From positions 16,398,918 through 16,462,917 of the forward strand of contig OW386292.2 of the NCBI GenBank assembly GCA_936432065.2: a DNA stretch of 64,000 nucleotides, in the 5' to 3' direction. The position numbers and the translations under genes are program-made. The notes under the pieces are model-generated. The model saw only the letters and a program-made list of their open reading frames with translations. It was not told the origin of the DNA and ran no database searches. This DNA comes from Rutpela maculata (lineage: Eukaryota > Arthropoda > Insecta > Coleoptera > Cerambycidae). How positions within the stretch are numbered: position 1 is the first letter of the stretch; each line of letters opens with the position of its first letter. Positions 10,716 to 23,484 of this stretch are shown here, one piece after another.

Positions 10716-11103
10716 CAAAATATTAGGTTACATTATTTACACAATAAATACAATCGCAGTTATGTGCAGTCATATCTGTGAATTTTTCAACGTCAATTTT
10801 TACATTTGTTATAAATCGAAATTATTCCCATCGAATAGTGTAAAAAAGTAAAAAAAAAACAAAAATACGTATGTTTTTCTTCTGGATTAACATTATTCAA
10901 ATACATTACTTATGACGTTTCGCAATCAATGCTAGTTTTTTATAACCTATATGATAATAAAAAAATCTAAATTCCAAAAAGATTGATTCACACCATTTAA
11001 TATTAGTGAAAACTGGATTACTTAATTTTTCAAGTGTATGGGATTTTATTGCACAGAAGTGTACGTAGGTGCCTTAATGAAAATTTTTCAAATAAATGGA
11101 TTG

Positions 11104-11192
11104 GACGGAATAGCTTTTCTTTTTTCTTCCTTATTTAGTGACATCAACATCAGATACTAAATAAAGGAAAAAGAAAGAAAAGCTATTCCGTC
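11104..11192. repeat. 89-bp hairpin with 36-bp arms
   Basis: The left arm starts GACGGAATAGCTTTTC and the right arm ends GAAAAGCTATTCCGTC, with a loop of about 16 bases. Pairing is nearly complete. It lies 43 bp outside the Tc1-like element. It could be a tiny foldback MITE or, if transcribed, a small-RNA precursor-like hairpin. Confidence 0.7.
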
Positions 11193-12616
11193 TAATTTTA
11201 GTAGAAAATATTAGTGTGCTAGTGCTAGAATGAAAATCAAGAAATAATTATTATTCTAAAAACTGTGAAGAAAATTTAATAAATTGTTATTAACAAAAGA
11301 CCAAGTTTTAATAGAAGAAGATTTCCCTGTTCCTAGCTGCTGCTGAAAGTTTTATTGGAGAGCTTCCGGAGCATGGACTAAGGGCTTTACAAGCCCTATA
11401 GTCAACTTTACTTTTTAAGTAAACTTAACCGACTTTTATACAGGGCCATTCGACGTGAGAAATTTTAAATTTGGCTATTGAATAACGAACACCCTGTATG
11501 AGGTATCGAGCTAAAATTTTGTATAGAGGTATTTGAGACAACTGCGAATCAAATACGCTATCCAATTTGCAGACAAAAAATTGCCTAATAGTCGATCTTG
11601 AAATTTCGACCCATTTAGAGGAGCTTAGTTAGGCCTTGAAAATATGAAAATTAAAAAATGTTCAAAACAATCAAATAAAGCTCATCAAGCACCATATCTC
11701 ACAAAAAAAAGTTTTAAAATCGGTCAACGTGTTCCGAAATAACGGGGTGTTGCGATATTAAGTAGCACACACTGTATATAGTAATTTTATTCTCCTTTAA
11801 ATAACCAAAATTTTAATGTCATAGATTTACCGAGTTACAGAGATTTAAGTATTCTGCCCTTTGAAGGGATGTAGGGGGTGAATGCCCGCGTATTTGGGTT
11901 CTATCAAATGAAATGGGTCGCTTGTATTCATCAGTCCAAGCCCACGACCTTCGTATTGTGAACATAAGCCGTACAACTATATATAGTTCTTTACCAGTTT
12001 TATTTATATATTTATTTAACAATCATACAAGTAAACAACCCAATTATAAATTTAATTTTAAATGAAAATTGGAATTTAATAAAAAATAATCACATATTAC
12101 TGTCAGGTATTCCAATATCTTAGGTTTATATATGAATAACAATGTTGTACATCCATAACTAATCGAACAAAATGCATATAAAATATTAACCAGCTATGGT
12201 TTATTCAGTACCAAAGGCATAGATTAAGCTGTTAGTGATGACAGGAATTATACAAGCTTCATGTGCTAATTTCCCAGAACTCCCACTTATCCTAGAAATA
12301 CATTTTTTTGATAAATAATTTTATTCATAATTACTAGGAAAAGCAGATCGATTGTGTTAAATATTTTATTAGTTTATATCTTTGCTAACCTCCAATAAAT
12401 GAGTTCTCCTACTCATTTAACTCGGTGGATCATATTTTAATATTACGTGTACTTACAGTATGGTTTTAAAACGAATTTTGCAAATTAATTAATGAACCTT
12501 TGAAACTGAAAAATATGTCTGCAAGTTGAATATTAACAAATCGATGGTGTAGAGGCTCTCGGTGTCAGAGAAAAATGCCCCAGTGGTACATAATGCCATC
12601 ATAGAAAGCAATTTAA
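11193..12616. other. No gene recognised; weak mariner-type termini
   Basis: AT-rich sequence. Near 11440-11510 lie TACAGGGCCATTCGACGTG and ACACCCTGTA, which look like mariner-type termini, but I could not pair them convincingly into an element. No coding motif. Confidence 0.45.
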
Positions 12617-12669
12617 AAATGCCCTGCCTATGGAATCATTACTTCCACATCCAGATTTTCTATCCAAGC
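12617..12669 (-). repeat. Family H, 3'-end fragment
   Basis: The reverse complement, CTTGGATAGAAAATCTGGAT followed by GTGGAAGTA and a GGCAG motif, is the 3' end shared by the copies at 17527, 35895 and 56005. Confidence 0.7.
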
Positions 12670-12845
12670 CTCCTCTATTCATCCTTGCCAGGGTTTTTTT
12701 TTCATTTTTTTTCATATATATTTTTTTTTCACAACAAAGTTTTAGAATGTCCAAAAACTAACATTATTTACAAGAAAACTGCGAAGAGTATACTATAGAA
12801 TGTGTAACAATTATATAAAAAGTTTAGTAGCGAAGAGTATAATGC

Positions 12846-12975
12846 TTCCACTAGTTTTAACTTCTGTTTTCTCAAAAAATTGATAATAATTTTCTCGGAA
12901 ATCTGTATTGGAAGGCTTGTTTGTACATATTCTATGATATTATTCAATAAAAAAAATATAGGAAAATACCCCATT
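12846..12975 (+). repeat. 130-bp repeat, copy 1 (partner at 62258-62391)
   Basis: TTTTAACTTCTGTTTTCTCA through ATATAGGAAAATA is shared, with few differences, with a stretch in BRAP intron 5. It includes TTGGAAGGCTTGTTTGTACA. No known class. Confidence 0.8.
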
Positions 12976-13511
12976 GTCAAGGAAGAAATTTGCTATACTT
13001 TAGTGAGAAGAACGTGAATACTTTTGGTGAAAAATATAGGGTGGTCCCTCTAAAAAATATCTTTAATAAAAAAACAACGGAGGAAAATAATATTTGGAAT
13101 GTAGTTGTCACTATTACCGGAAGAAGATCTGATATATCGACAGAACGATAAATCAAACAGTTAAAATCAGTAAAATCGTTACAAATGCAGATTTCATCGG
13201 ATAACTTTTTTACCAAGTTGATGATTTTAAATCTGGTGTAAACATTTTAAGATTTAAGAAAAAAATTAAACCATGACCATTTTCAATTTTTAGAACGTAA
13301 AACTATGCTTAATTGTGTTTTGAAAACGTCACAACGTAGCTAGATAAAGACGTACAAAATTATATTCTCTGCGTTTTTTCATGTCACAATTAGTTCAAAA
13401 GATATGGGGCTATAGACCGAAAAGTTAAACATCCTGTATGCAGCAGAAAATCCTACAAAGGAAAACAGAAAAATTAAGAAAATGCTAGAACTAACATTTA
13501 AATAATATTTA
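12976..13511. other. No gene recognised
   Basis: Spacer without recognised motif. Confidence 0.45.
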
Positions 13512-13745
13512 AAGACTAGCTGACCCAGCAAACGTTGTTTTGCCATATAAATTATAAATTTGTGTCCAAAAAATAAAAATAAAATTTCTGGATAGGGCCA
13601 CCCTTATCACCTAGGGGTATAAAAAATAGCCTACGACCTATTCTCAGACCTACCAAATATACACCAAAAATTTCATAAAAATCGGTCAAGCCGTTTCGGA
13701 GGAGTTCGATAACAAACACTGTGACACGAGATTTTTATATATTAC
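13512..13745 (+). repeat. Conserved insect interspersed repeat
   Basis: It begins CTAGCTGACCCAGCAAACG and contains AAAAATCGGTCAAGCCGTTT, CGGAGGAG and GTGACACGAGA near its end. From memory, near-identical wording recurs in many insect genomes; I do not assign a class. Confidence 0.5.
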
Positions 13746-15306
13746 ATATCACTCAGCTGTATTCATTGCCCACTTTCTGTATATACATATTGGATTCGTT
13801 TTCCACCCTCTATAGATAAACAGCTCCTTGTATCTCATCAAACATTAATACAGCAATAGAAGAGAGGTATGGTAATTGACGTAATTGGTATTAGAACTTT
13901 GTTACATTAATGGAGAATACTGAACCTACGGCCTATATATCAATTAAATATGGACGTGCTGACGTTTATTACTGGCCTATATTTATTTTAACCCCTCTTT
14001 GACATACATAGATTATTAACTGGTATCGACGCGTCACATTTTTATTATCCCTTACCAGCTGGGGCACGTACCTATATATGCGTGCACTAATAAAAAAGTG
14101 CATGTATATTAAAACATAAAAAGTATTGTTATTGTTCATAATCATTTTGTAAGGTTCTGCCGGCAACATTTATGGTTAATCGAACCTCAGGATAATCTTG
14201 ACATACATCACATATGTTTGCAAGTGAAGAAGTGTTACCAGAAAAATGTAGGGTCGATAGACCTAATCATTTACGAATTAAAAACGATAGCTAAAAAAAA
14301 TAATGAATTATTTGACAAAAAATTGATGATTACCTCCGGAGTACAAGATAATTTGCTTTATTTTAATTTTTTTTGTATCTTCATTTCCTGTAGAGTGAAA
14401 TTTACAAAAAAAATGACCACTTATGTGTCTTTAGTACCTCAATTAAATAATTCAATACCAAGTAATTCGCGACAACGTAACGGTTCCCGAGAATTTTTTT
14501 TTCTAAATTCGAAAATATTTTCTTTTTCTAAGAAAAGGAACATTTCAAAACATGTCGAAATACCGGGTGACACAGGAGATATGTAACACCCCGTAACATG
14601 TTTATTTAAAAAGGTTGGTAGACTTATATATAATGCGTCATTGTTCTTTTTTTAGTACAAACAAGAAGTTTCTTCCACTTCCGGTTTCACCGGAAGTGAC
14701 ATCTACTATGTTATTTTAAATAACACCCTGTTTATATTTGTTTCTATCTGATTCTCCTTAAATTTCTCTTTTCAACTATGTATAGCAAGATGACATACAT
14801 TTTTAAAATAGCTGCTGAAAACCATTTTATTGCATTAAGTCAAGTTGGCGATGGTATAAAATGTTAGTGGTAATTAATGCTTAACGTGCTGCGATATCAA
14901 AACAACCTGGTTCACAATTTTGTGTTTCATATTTATTGGGTTTTAATCAATAGCCGAAGAGACTTTGTGGAATTCTTATATTAAAGAAAAATCTCTAGAC
15001 TAAATCCCCGAAATCATAAAACTAAGATAGAAAAAAATGTTTTTGATCCATTTATGAAATATTTATTCATATTTCACTTTTACCCAATACAATTCATGGT
15101 TATATCTGATTTTGCTTGCTTTTAAATAAAATTGTTATCGAAGATTCGTAGACTATAAATTAATATTATTAATAGAACACAAATATTTAGGAGGCGGTGG
15201 AAACAATGAAAGACGTGAAAAAAGATACGTCATTATTATTGTTTGACAGCAATTTAATAAGTGTCATTGTTACGCTATTAATTACCAGGTTTAAGAGTAA
15301 TTTATT
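13746..15306. other. No gene; remnant of the 5.1-kb composite family
   Basis: No convincing frame. At 14677-14755 the palindrome ACTTCCGGT..ACCGGAAGT, a TATGTTATTTTAAAT stretch and ACACCCTG resemble the outer arms of the composite at 5137-7891, so this is probably an eroded relative. Confidence 0.45.
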
Positions 15307-15535
15307 ATAGTACAAGATCCGGCATAAGAAGTTAATACCCTCATCTGTTTTTTCAGATCAGAAATAGTTTATATAAAAGATAACATGTGGGCTAATAGAT
15401 CGTGACTAGGTTGCCTAGCCTTATCTTGACCCCATGACATTTAATTTGAAAAAAATTAAGTTCTTTTTTGTTGTTAGGCGAAATTGAAATTTTGTATTTA
15501 AACTTATATGGCAGCGAAAACTGTTCATTAAAAAT
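15307..15535 (+). repeat. Solo arm of the 44-45.5 kb foldback family
   Basis: ACAAGATCCGGCATAAGAAG, then a GATCG(T/C)GACTAGGTTGCC core and ATTGAAATTTTGT, match the left arm at 44069-44260 in order and orientation. The second arm is absent here. Confidence 0.75.
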
Positions 15536-16215
15536 AATAATAATGGTAGTAGTAGTTGTACTCAATAACCAAAATGACGCCTCAAGGTAGTTAATGTCAA
15601 AAAAAAAATATGTGCACTATTTAGCAACTTGTAATAAATCTAATACTAATCCCCATAACCAAAATCATAATGCAATTACCCATATGGGTATCATTACATA
15701 TTACATTATTTTACATTACATTATTACATTACATTACATAAAAACTTTCCTCTGACGATTTATTTGGTGAAAGTTTAATCAATCAAACTAGTAACTACTA
15801 CTCTACTTGTGTATACAAAATGTTTTCTATAAAATGTGGAGGACCCGGGTATTTTCTTACCGCCTTTTAAAATTTGTATTCTTCTTTTCAATCTCAATCT
15901 TTACTTTATAGTCGGGATGATATAACCTATTACTTTTAGTGGACTCAAACTAAGCATTAAAAAGGTGTTTATTTCCGTCATAAATTATAGACCAATGACA
16001 TTTCACGAATTTTTAAATTTCAACCAGACAACAGTTTTACAGTGAATAAACGCAAGCTAGCGTTTTTTTTAATTTACCAGCGAATAAATCACGTCTAGCT
16101 TTTAAATGCACAAAATTGATTGATATCACCAGATGTGTATGACAAATTTTTACAAAAGTTGCAACAGTTCCGATAAATTTAAAACTGATCATGTTTCTAA
16201 AATTATAGAATATAT
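15536..16215. other. No gene recognised
   Basis: AT-rich; an (ATTAC)n-like run lies near 15695-15740. Nothing else recognised. Confidence 0.5.
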
Positions 16216-18804
16216 TTAGTGGAGCGAAAAAGAGGTAAAATTGTGTCGTTTTTTTTTATCAGCTTAGAACAAGATCAGACACAGTGGGTATTACCGACAA
16301 CATCATTTTACACATAAAAACACAGATATTCTTATTTAAAAAAAGTGTAAAATTTAATTTTTTTTTAAATCATGTTTTTTGTACATCTATTGCCATATCT
16401 CAAAAATGAATTGAGCTATCGATGTGAACTTTTTTTTGTTATAAAACACACACTTAAGCGCTTCTTTCTATACATAGGATTGCTAATAAAAAAAAATGTG
16501 AACATGCCAAAAACGTAGATGACCCTGAAAGTTTAGAGAATACGCCATCAAATTTTCACTAAGCGAGGAACTTTTTTGTTTTTGAAAATTTTGTGTAACA
16601 TGCCATGAAGAAAATGAAGTCAATAGACTAAAAAAGTTTTTAGAAGAAACATATTTTCATTATTAGCAATAGTTTGCTAGTTACGAATTTTTTAGTATGG
16701 AGGAATTGTCGAAGCGTACGCGCGCGGCACATAAGAATAATAATGATTATGTATTGTGTGTAACGGAACTTTTCATTATTATTTTTTTATGTTTAGGACT
16801 GTTTTATCACGTTTTAGGATCTGAAAGGATTACTTATTTTTTCCAGTGGCGCATTAAGGACTAAGGTTGAAGGCAAAAAGGAATTAAAAATCTTAAATAG
16901 AGTATCTGGGATAAAAATGCATTGCATTGGGATCTCGGAAACGGTAAAAAATAATATTATAGTAAATGGAAAAAAAAGTTGCGCAACTAGGGGGGCTAAT
17001 AAAATTCCATAAACAGAAGTTTAGGAAAAGTAATAATTTTGGAGTGTTTTGAAAAAAGTAAACTATCGAGTTTTCCTTTTTTTGCGTTATTATTGGAGCT
17101 AAATAGAAAAGACAGTTTCTTAAAGCACTTTTTTTTTAACGTGGCAATCTTAATATTTGTATCCGACATTTCCTGTGTCAGAGTCCCTATCCGAAACTCC
17201 CATGCATTGCATTTTTACCCTAGATCCACACAACAATTGAATAAACGTGTTATTTTCGCATAAATTAGGTAACAAAAAAGAAAAAAATCCTAAATTTAGT
17301 CTCTTTTAATTTCCCCAGCCCCTAATTATAGGCTTGTGCACAAGTTTATCGTTCTCCTCTATTACTACGCCACATAAAATCCACTCCATTTTACAATGAA
17401 ACTTAGATTGCTTTTTTATCTTAAATATTTTTTTAGCAGATAATCCACGCACAATTCGCACAATGGCCATACGTTCTACAATATAATACAAGTGGTAATA
17501 AGGGAAAGAATATCGTTACACATTTTACTTCCACATCCAGTGTAAGTATAGTATCGACGAAAATATTTTTGAAAATTTTTATTGTTTTTAGAATGTCATG
17601 AAACGTCGAGATTTTAAGTTTGAGCAAAAAGAAAAAATCTGTCTGTCGGTATGTGTGCACAATTACTCCGTAATCGTTTAAGATATTGACTTGAAATTTG
17701 GTACACGTACCTATATTTTAACGAGATCTGGAACTAGATTATTCCGTTAAAGGGTTGGGGGGTAAATGGGGGTAAATAGGCAAATCAAACAAGTAAGAGT
17801 CCATACAATTGGTATTTAGTATATATAAGAGAAGCTAAGGTCTCAAAAATTTTTTGGCATTAAACACCCCCATTACCAACTCCCAGCTCATTATTCAAAT
17901 GGGCGAAAAAAATAAAATTGTCATTTAGTATGTGTACAAAAACCAAAGTCCTCAAATTTTTTTTTACTTTATCCACCACTACTACCACCTACCTTCCACC
18001 AACCTCAGCCCCACTACCGATGTGACATATCGTTTTATAGGTTTTTGGGGCAGACGATTTCAAATATTTTATTATTAAAGTTCCATAAACAATTATTTTC
18101 ACATTCAAATTTTTTTCGTTGTGAGAGACTTGGATATAAGATCAAGATGTGGAAGTAGTGATTCCTTGGGCAGCGGTTTTATAATTTGACCTTCGACGAA
18201 AACGAATAACGTTGATCGTACACCGCCCTGAGACTAGTTAGTTTTAGGGGACGCGGGCGTATTAATACTCAATTTCTGCAATTCGCGCGCTCCAAAAAAA
18301 TCACTGTACCTAAACTATCAGACACAATAAGAATTATGCTATCAAAAACTTTTTTGGTCTTTTGGCTTTATTTTCTTCGCAACATGTTTTACAAAATTTC
18401 CAAAAACAAAAAAGTTTGTAGCTTAGTGAAAATTTGACTGCGTATTTTCTGAACTTTCAAGGTTATCTAAGTTTTTAACATGCTTAAAAATGTTTTAATT
18501 AACAATACTATACACAGATAGAAGCGCTTAAGTGTGTGTTTTATAACAAAAAAAAGTTCATGTGGATATCTCCATTCGTTTTTGAGATATGGCAGATATG
18601 TTCAAAAAAACATGATAAAAAAAAATCAAATTTGACACCTTTTTTAAAATAACAATGTCCGTGACCACTAAAAAATGTCGTATTTCATGATTTCTAATGA
18701 ACATCGACCTATTTAACGAAATGGTATATGTCTTAGTTTGTTCTAAGATTAAAAAAAAAAACTCGAGAAGGAAGCGACTTTTCCCCTGTTTTTTACTCCA
18801 CTAA
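16216..18804. mobile_element. Foldback element with about 480-bp inverted arms
   Basis: The ends are TTAGTGGAG and CTCCACTAA. The arms (16216-16685 and 18305-18804) mirror each other: ACACTTAAGCGCTTCT on the left answers AGAAGCGCTTAAGTGTGTGT on the right. The interior has GC-rich CGCGCG patches near 16715 and 18275, no recognised transposase, and an inserted family H copy. Confidence 0.8.
17527..18180 (+). repeat. Family H, copy 2, complete
   Basis: It starts ACTTCCACATCCAGTGTAAG (hairpin with one stem change) and ends ATTCCTTGGGCAGCGGTTTT. It lies inside the 16216-18804 foldback, so it inserted later. Confidence 0.85.
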
Positions 18805-19715
18805 TTGACAATTACGTTACAGTTCATACTGAAGTTGATCAATTTAGTTTGCAACCAACCAACCCCAGAACTAGAATATACTCTAGTTCACCATTTAATA
18901 TTGTATAATGTCTGAAATAATTTTAACAAAGTATGTGGTGATGATGACATTCTGTACAACATTATGTAATTTTAGGAGGACTGTAATATGTAAAGAATAA
19001 CAATACTTTGATACAACTTTTACCTGTGTTTTTTTACATAATAAATATCGTATAAATAGCGCATAAAACATGTATATTTGGTTCATGTTAATATTAAGTA
19101 AATTAACTGACTTTGGCCATTATTTGTATAGGTACTTATATATTTGTATTATAATTTTTTCTTGTTTAAATTTTTATTGATGTTATGTTGTTCAGCAACC
19201 TGTAATTGATCTGTGTATGTTGATTTATCGGTGAATAAAATATAAATAAATAGGTATATCAATTAAAAGTAATCACGTTAATTTGATAAATAGGATATAT
19301 TTAAGAATCATTTAAGTAAATGTCTTCAATTTTCTTTATATTCAAATATCTAGTCTGATCCCACAAAATAAATATTTCGAAACTAAAATTTCCAATGCAT
19401 TTCAATTAAATAACGGCTAAACAAATTTTTTTATGTTAAAATACATTAGAAATTGAAAATAAACACAAACATTTGAAAAGGAAACAGAAAATCAGATATG
19501 ACAATAGCCGAAAAACATTATAAAAAAAAAGTTTGTTGAATTTTTGAAGAATAAAAAGAATCGGAATATATATGAAAAAAGAGTAAAAATGTTAAAAAAG
19601 TATTCGATATGATGAAAATTGAGTGATGTATACCATTAATTAAATTAGATGCGTAATTACAATATTTCATAAAGTTTTCTTGCGACTACATTTTGTAAAA
19701 GTACAGTATCTATAC
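18805..19715. other. No gene recognised
   Basis: AT-rich DNA. An AATAAAATATAAATAAATA tract at about 19236 may be the tail of an old retroposon, but no coding remnant precedes it. Confidence 0.45.
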
Positions 19716-22700
19716 AAATTCAAAATTCAAATTCAAATTCTTTATTCAACTTTATAGCCATAACAATAATGGATTAGTTTTGTCAGTGAAAAGAGAAACA
19801 GGAGTGAACTATACAGACATTAGTATGGGTACATTATTTTGTCAAAATTAACACACAGTGAAAAAATGTATTTTTAGTTATTAAAAAAGTTTAAATAAAT
19901 AAATAAATAAAATATAAAAGGATTAAAATTTTACAATAAAAAACCATTTACGTTAAATATAAAAGAACATTTACAATATGTGTAAAAAAGTTTGTAATTA
20001 TGACGTACGTACATATAATATGTACATGTTCACGAATATTATGCATTTCTGAAATATTCCTCAAATTCTTTTAAATTATAAAAGCATTTTTTCAATAGTA
20101 ATTTTTTTACTTGTTTTCTAAATATTGGCAATGATTTAATATTTTTTAATTCAGGAGATAGCATATTATAGTACGTGTAACCGGCAAAGTATGGAGATTT
20201 TTTGTAAGAGCTATGTTTAAATTTATCGATGTAGATATTATTTTTATTTCTAGTAGAGTATGTATGGACATCTGCATGTTTTTTGTGGCAATCATTGTTT
20301 TGGTGAATGAATGTTACTAATTTTAATAAATAAATACATGTAAGAGTTAACAGTTTCTTTGTGATAAATGTATCCCTACAAGATGCAGTTTGTGTCAGAC
20401 CAAAAATTAGACGTATTATTCTTTTTTGAATAATAAATACACGTGAGTGCTCAGTTGCTTGCCCCCAGACTATTATGTTATTTGACATCGCTGGATATAC
20501 AGAGCCGTAGTAAAAATTGAGTAGTGAGTCTTCAGTTAGAGTATTTTTTAGAGTTTTTAGTGCGAAAAAGTAACTGTTTAATTTTGCACAGACGAGATCA
20601 ATCTGCTCGTTCCAGTTTAGGGATCCATCTAAAAGAGTACCCAGGAATTTTGTTGAATTGTTTGATATTATTTGTTCAGTGGGACCGTTTAAATGTAAAT
20701 TTAATGATTTTTTGAACATACCTGTAAACTCTAGATACACTGTCTTGTTTGGATTAATTATTAGGTGGTTTGCGGTACACCAATCTACAAATTGTTGAGA
20801 TACTGCATCGAGTTTGTTAATTATCTCTTGCCTTGTTCTTCCCGAGACTAAGACAGTAGTATCATCTGCATACATGAAAACTCTTCCTTCGTGTATGTAG
20901 TTTGGTAAATCATTAATATATAAAAGGAACAATAGCGGTCCTAAAACACTACCTTGGGGGGTGCCAAGATCCACATCAAATTGGTCAGAAAAAGAATTAT
21001 CAATTTTCACTACAAGCTGTCGTTGCGTTATATAAGATATAATCCATTCTTTTACATTTCCTCTTATTCCCATATTATCTATTTTTTCTGCTAGAAATGC
21101 TGAATTCAAGGTGTCGAAAGCTCGTGATAAGTCGAAAAAGACACCAACTACAGTCTCACCTTTATCTATACCACTTAATATATACTGAATTAATTCAGTG
21201 GTGGCAGTCTCCGTCGAGTGTTCACTTCTAAAACCATGCTGGCAGTTTGTTATTATTTTGTGTTTACTTAGAAATTCAGTTAGGCGAGTATACACTGCTT
21301 TCTCGATTATTTTTGAGAAAGGACTTAGTGTTACTATTGCTCTGTAATTTTCGATCGATTCTGGATCACCCTTTTTGAATATAGGGCTTGCTTTGCTATT
21401 TTTAATTTGCTGGAAAATTTACCACTGGTGACCGAATTATTAACAATATTCATTAGGTGGATACTTAGTTCTTTATTACACTCTTTTATTAGTCGAATGG
21501 GTACTTCGTCGAGACCTACGGAGGGTTTATTTTTTAATTGTGCAATAAGTTTTTGGACGTCCTCGTCTGTGAAAGGTTTAAAAAACATTGTAAACTTATT
21601 TTTGTCTTGTAAAGTACAGTTTGTAATGTTTGGGGAAAATAGCATGTGTACTTGTTCTGCGACAGAGTTTGCAAAATGTTTGCCAAACTCATTTGCTATT
21701 TGTTTGTTATCACTCAGTGTGTTATTATTTATTTTTAGGTTAATTCGGGTAGTTTGAACTTTTTTTCGGTTTAATTTTATGTTTACAAGTTCCCATAACT
21801 TTTTTGGTTTATTTTCGGCGTTTTCTATTACTGAATTATAATAAAGTTTCTTTTCTGTTTCGATTTTTTTATTTAGTTGTCTTTTTAGGGCTTTATAGTT
21901 ATTATGCACTGCATAATCAGTAGATAATTTTCTGTACCAGTTTAGTTCTCTTAGTGGGTTGGACTCGTACCTAAGTTCGTTGTTGAAAGTAAAATTATTG
22001 ATATTCTTAGGATAAGTTTTTGAAGTTTTTAAGGGATGCGACACTTTAAAGCACCAGTCAAAATCCGTCCAGAATCGATCAAACATTACGTCGATATCAA
22101 GATTTTCTTCGATTTTTTGGTGAACAGATTCTTTATTAAATAATGTTTTAAATTCTGCGATGGTATGCTTGTTAACAATTCGCCGTTGCCGAATCTCTAA
22201 GTTTTCAGGTTCGTTTTTTTGTATTGGTATATTCCATTTAAGGACTTGAGCGAGGTGATCAGACACTCCCGGATTCAATATTTCAAGATTAGTATCGGAT
22301 ATATTACTAATTACATAGTCAATTGCAGTGGATGTTTGAGCCCCCATTTTGTTAGTGGCTATTCTAGTAGGTTGATTTACCAAAGAATAGAGCTGAAATG
22401 AGTTTATCAGGTCTTGCAATTTTTGTTTGTGATTTGTCGCGCTAAGATTATCGATGTTTAGATCACCACACGATATTATATATGAAAATTTTGTTGTGGC
22501 AAAGTTGAATATTTTTTCCAGAGTGAACAAAAATTTATCAAAATTACTGGGTATAGGAGGCCTGTATATTGAAATTATGCACACAGTGCTATTAAAGCTT
22601 ATTGCTGAGCATTCAATGCATTGTTTTATTGAAGCAAGTGTTATAAATCTTACCTCTTTACAATGGTCTAAGTTGTCTTCTCTTACATATATTACCGAAC

Positions 22701-23110
22701 CTCCATGTAAAGTATTTTTACGGCAAAAGTTGGAAATGCTTTTATAACCTTGTATATAGGCATTACCTAAACCAACATCAGCAGTAAACCAATGTTCTGT
22801 TAGACATAAAAAATTAGGTTTTACTTCCTCTGTTAGGATGTCTAGAAAGTTAATTTTATTTGAGAGGCACTGTACATTCAGATGCATTAAAATCCATTTG
22901 CTAGTGCTGTTGTCCTTATACATTTTCCATACAACGGGAAATGCACGACTTTCGGAAAAATGGGGGAGGGAGCCGCGTTTGCGTAAATTTTCGCAGAGGA
23001 AAAAGTGGTTGACTAGACGCAATTATGCCATACAAGAAGTTATGAGGATTATGTACAAATTGCACTTTATGTCGGCGGGCACTAGACTATTGTTCTCTCA
23101 TAAGTTTGCT
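19716..23110 (-). mobile_element. CR1/Jockey-superfamily LINE, nearly complete
   Basis: The coding part (20039-23022) is endonuclease followed by reverse transcriptase. The 3' end, at the left, has AATAAAG and then short repeats of AATTTGA (19715-19741 on the plus strand) rather than poly(A), as is typical of CR1-like elements. The 5' limit is uncertain; no ORF1 was found upstream of 23022. Confidence 0.8.
20039..23022 (-). pseudogene. LINE ORF2: endonuclease and reverse transcriptase, one frameshift
   Basis: The N-terminal 562-codon part is an AP-like endonuclease: LMHLNVQCLSNKI, LCLTEHWF, CGDLNIDN, IDYVISN and PGVSDHLAQVL carry the expected Asn, Glu, Asp and His. A one-base indel near 21405 shifts the frame just before the reverse transcriptase, which then reads to 20039. 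Its motifs are HGFRSEHSTETAT, GVFFDLSRAFDTLN, GTPQGSVLGPLLFLLYINDL, catalytic MYADDT, and KFLGTLLDGSLNW. About 990 codons in all, the normal size for ORF2. With only one visible lesion this is a fairly young copy. Confidence 0.88.
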
Positions 23111-23484
23111 GAAAACTGAGACACATAAATACATATATATTTTACACTAGCAAAAGAACATCAACGTGGTTTTCTAAATAAAAAATATTGTCTATTAGAT
23201 ATTTAAATGGAGTTTATCGATTATCTGTCTAAGAATATAGGCATGTTTGTCTCCTTAATAAAACTATTAGACGATTAAATATAAGAAAAGCGTATTTTTT
23301 TCTTTAAAATAAATGAAACGTCAGATAGGTGATTAATAATATCGCTTAACGACAGAACTGTCCTGTTTATTAAAAGAAAACTTTGAGAACAATAATGGGT
23401 AGCTACACATTGGAACGTTTTATTTTTGTATAGTTTCCAGTTAAAAATAGAAACGAATATTTTTATATCCAACGTAGGAATATT
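23111..23484. other. No gene recognised
   Basis: Spacer upstream of the LINE. Could include LINE 5' UTR. Confidence 0.4.

Larger units (their letters stand above)
9673..11061 (+). mobile_element. Tc1-like element, internally deleted and interrupted
   Basis: The ends CACTTCTGTGCAATAA and its inverse are flanked by TA at 9671-9672 and 11062-11063. The match extends about 30 bp inward. The interior has the N-terminal half of a Tc1-type transposase and the region around the first catalytic Asp. The C-terminal catalytic half is missing, and a 446-bp foreign piece sits at 10152-10597. Confidence 0.82.

Noticed and set aside
11440..11770. A mariner-like element with ACAGGG/CCCTGT ends
   Set aside because: The candidate termini do not pair beyond a few bases.
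14218..14586. 122-codon open frame
   Set aside because: Low-complexity composition and no recognisable motif or splice context.
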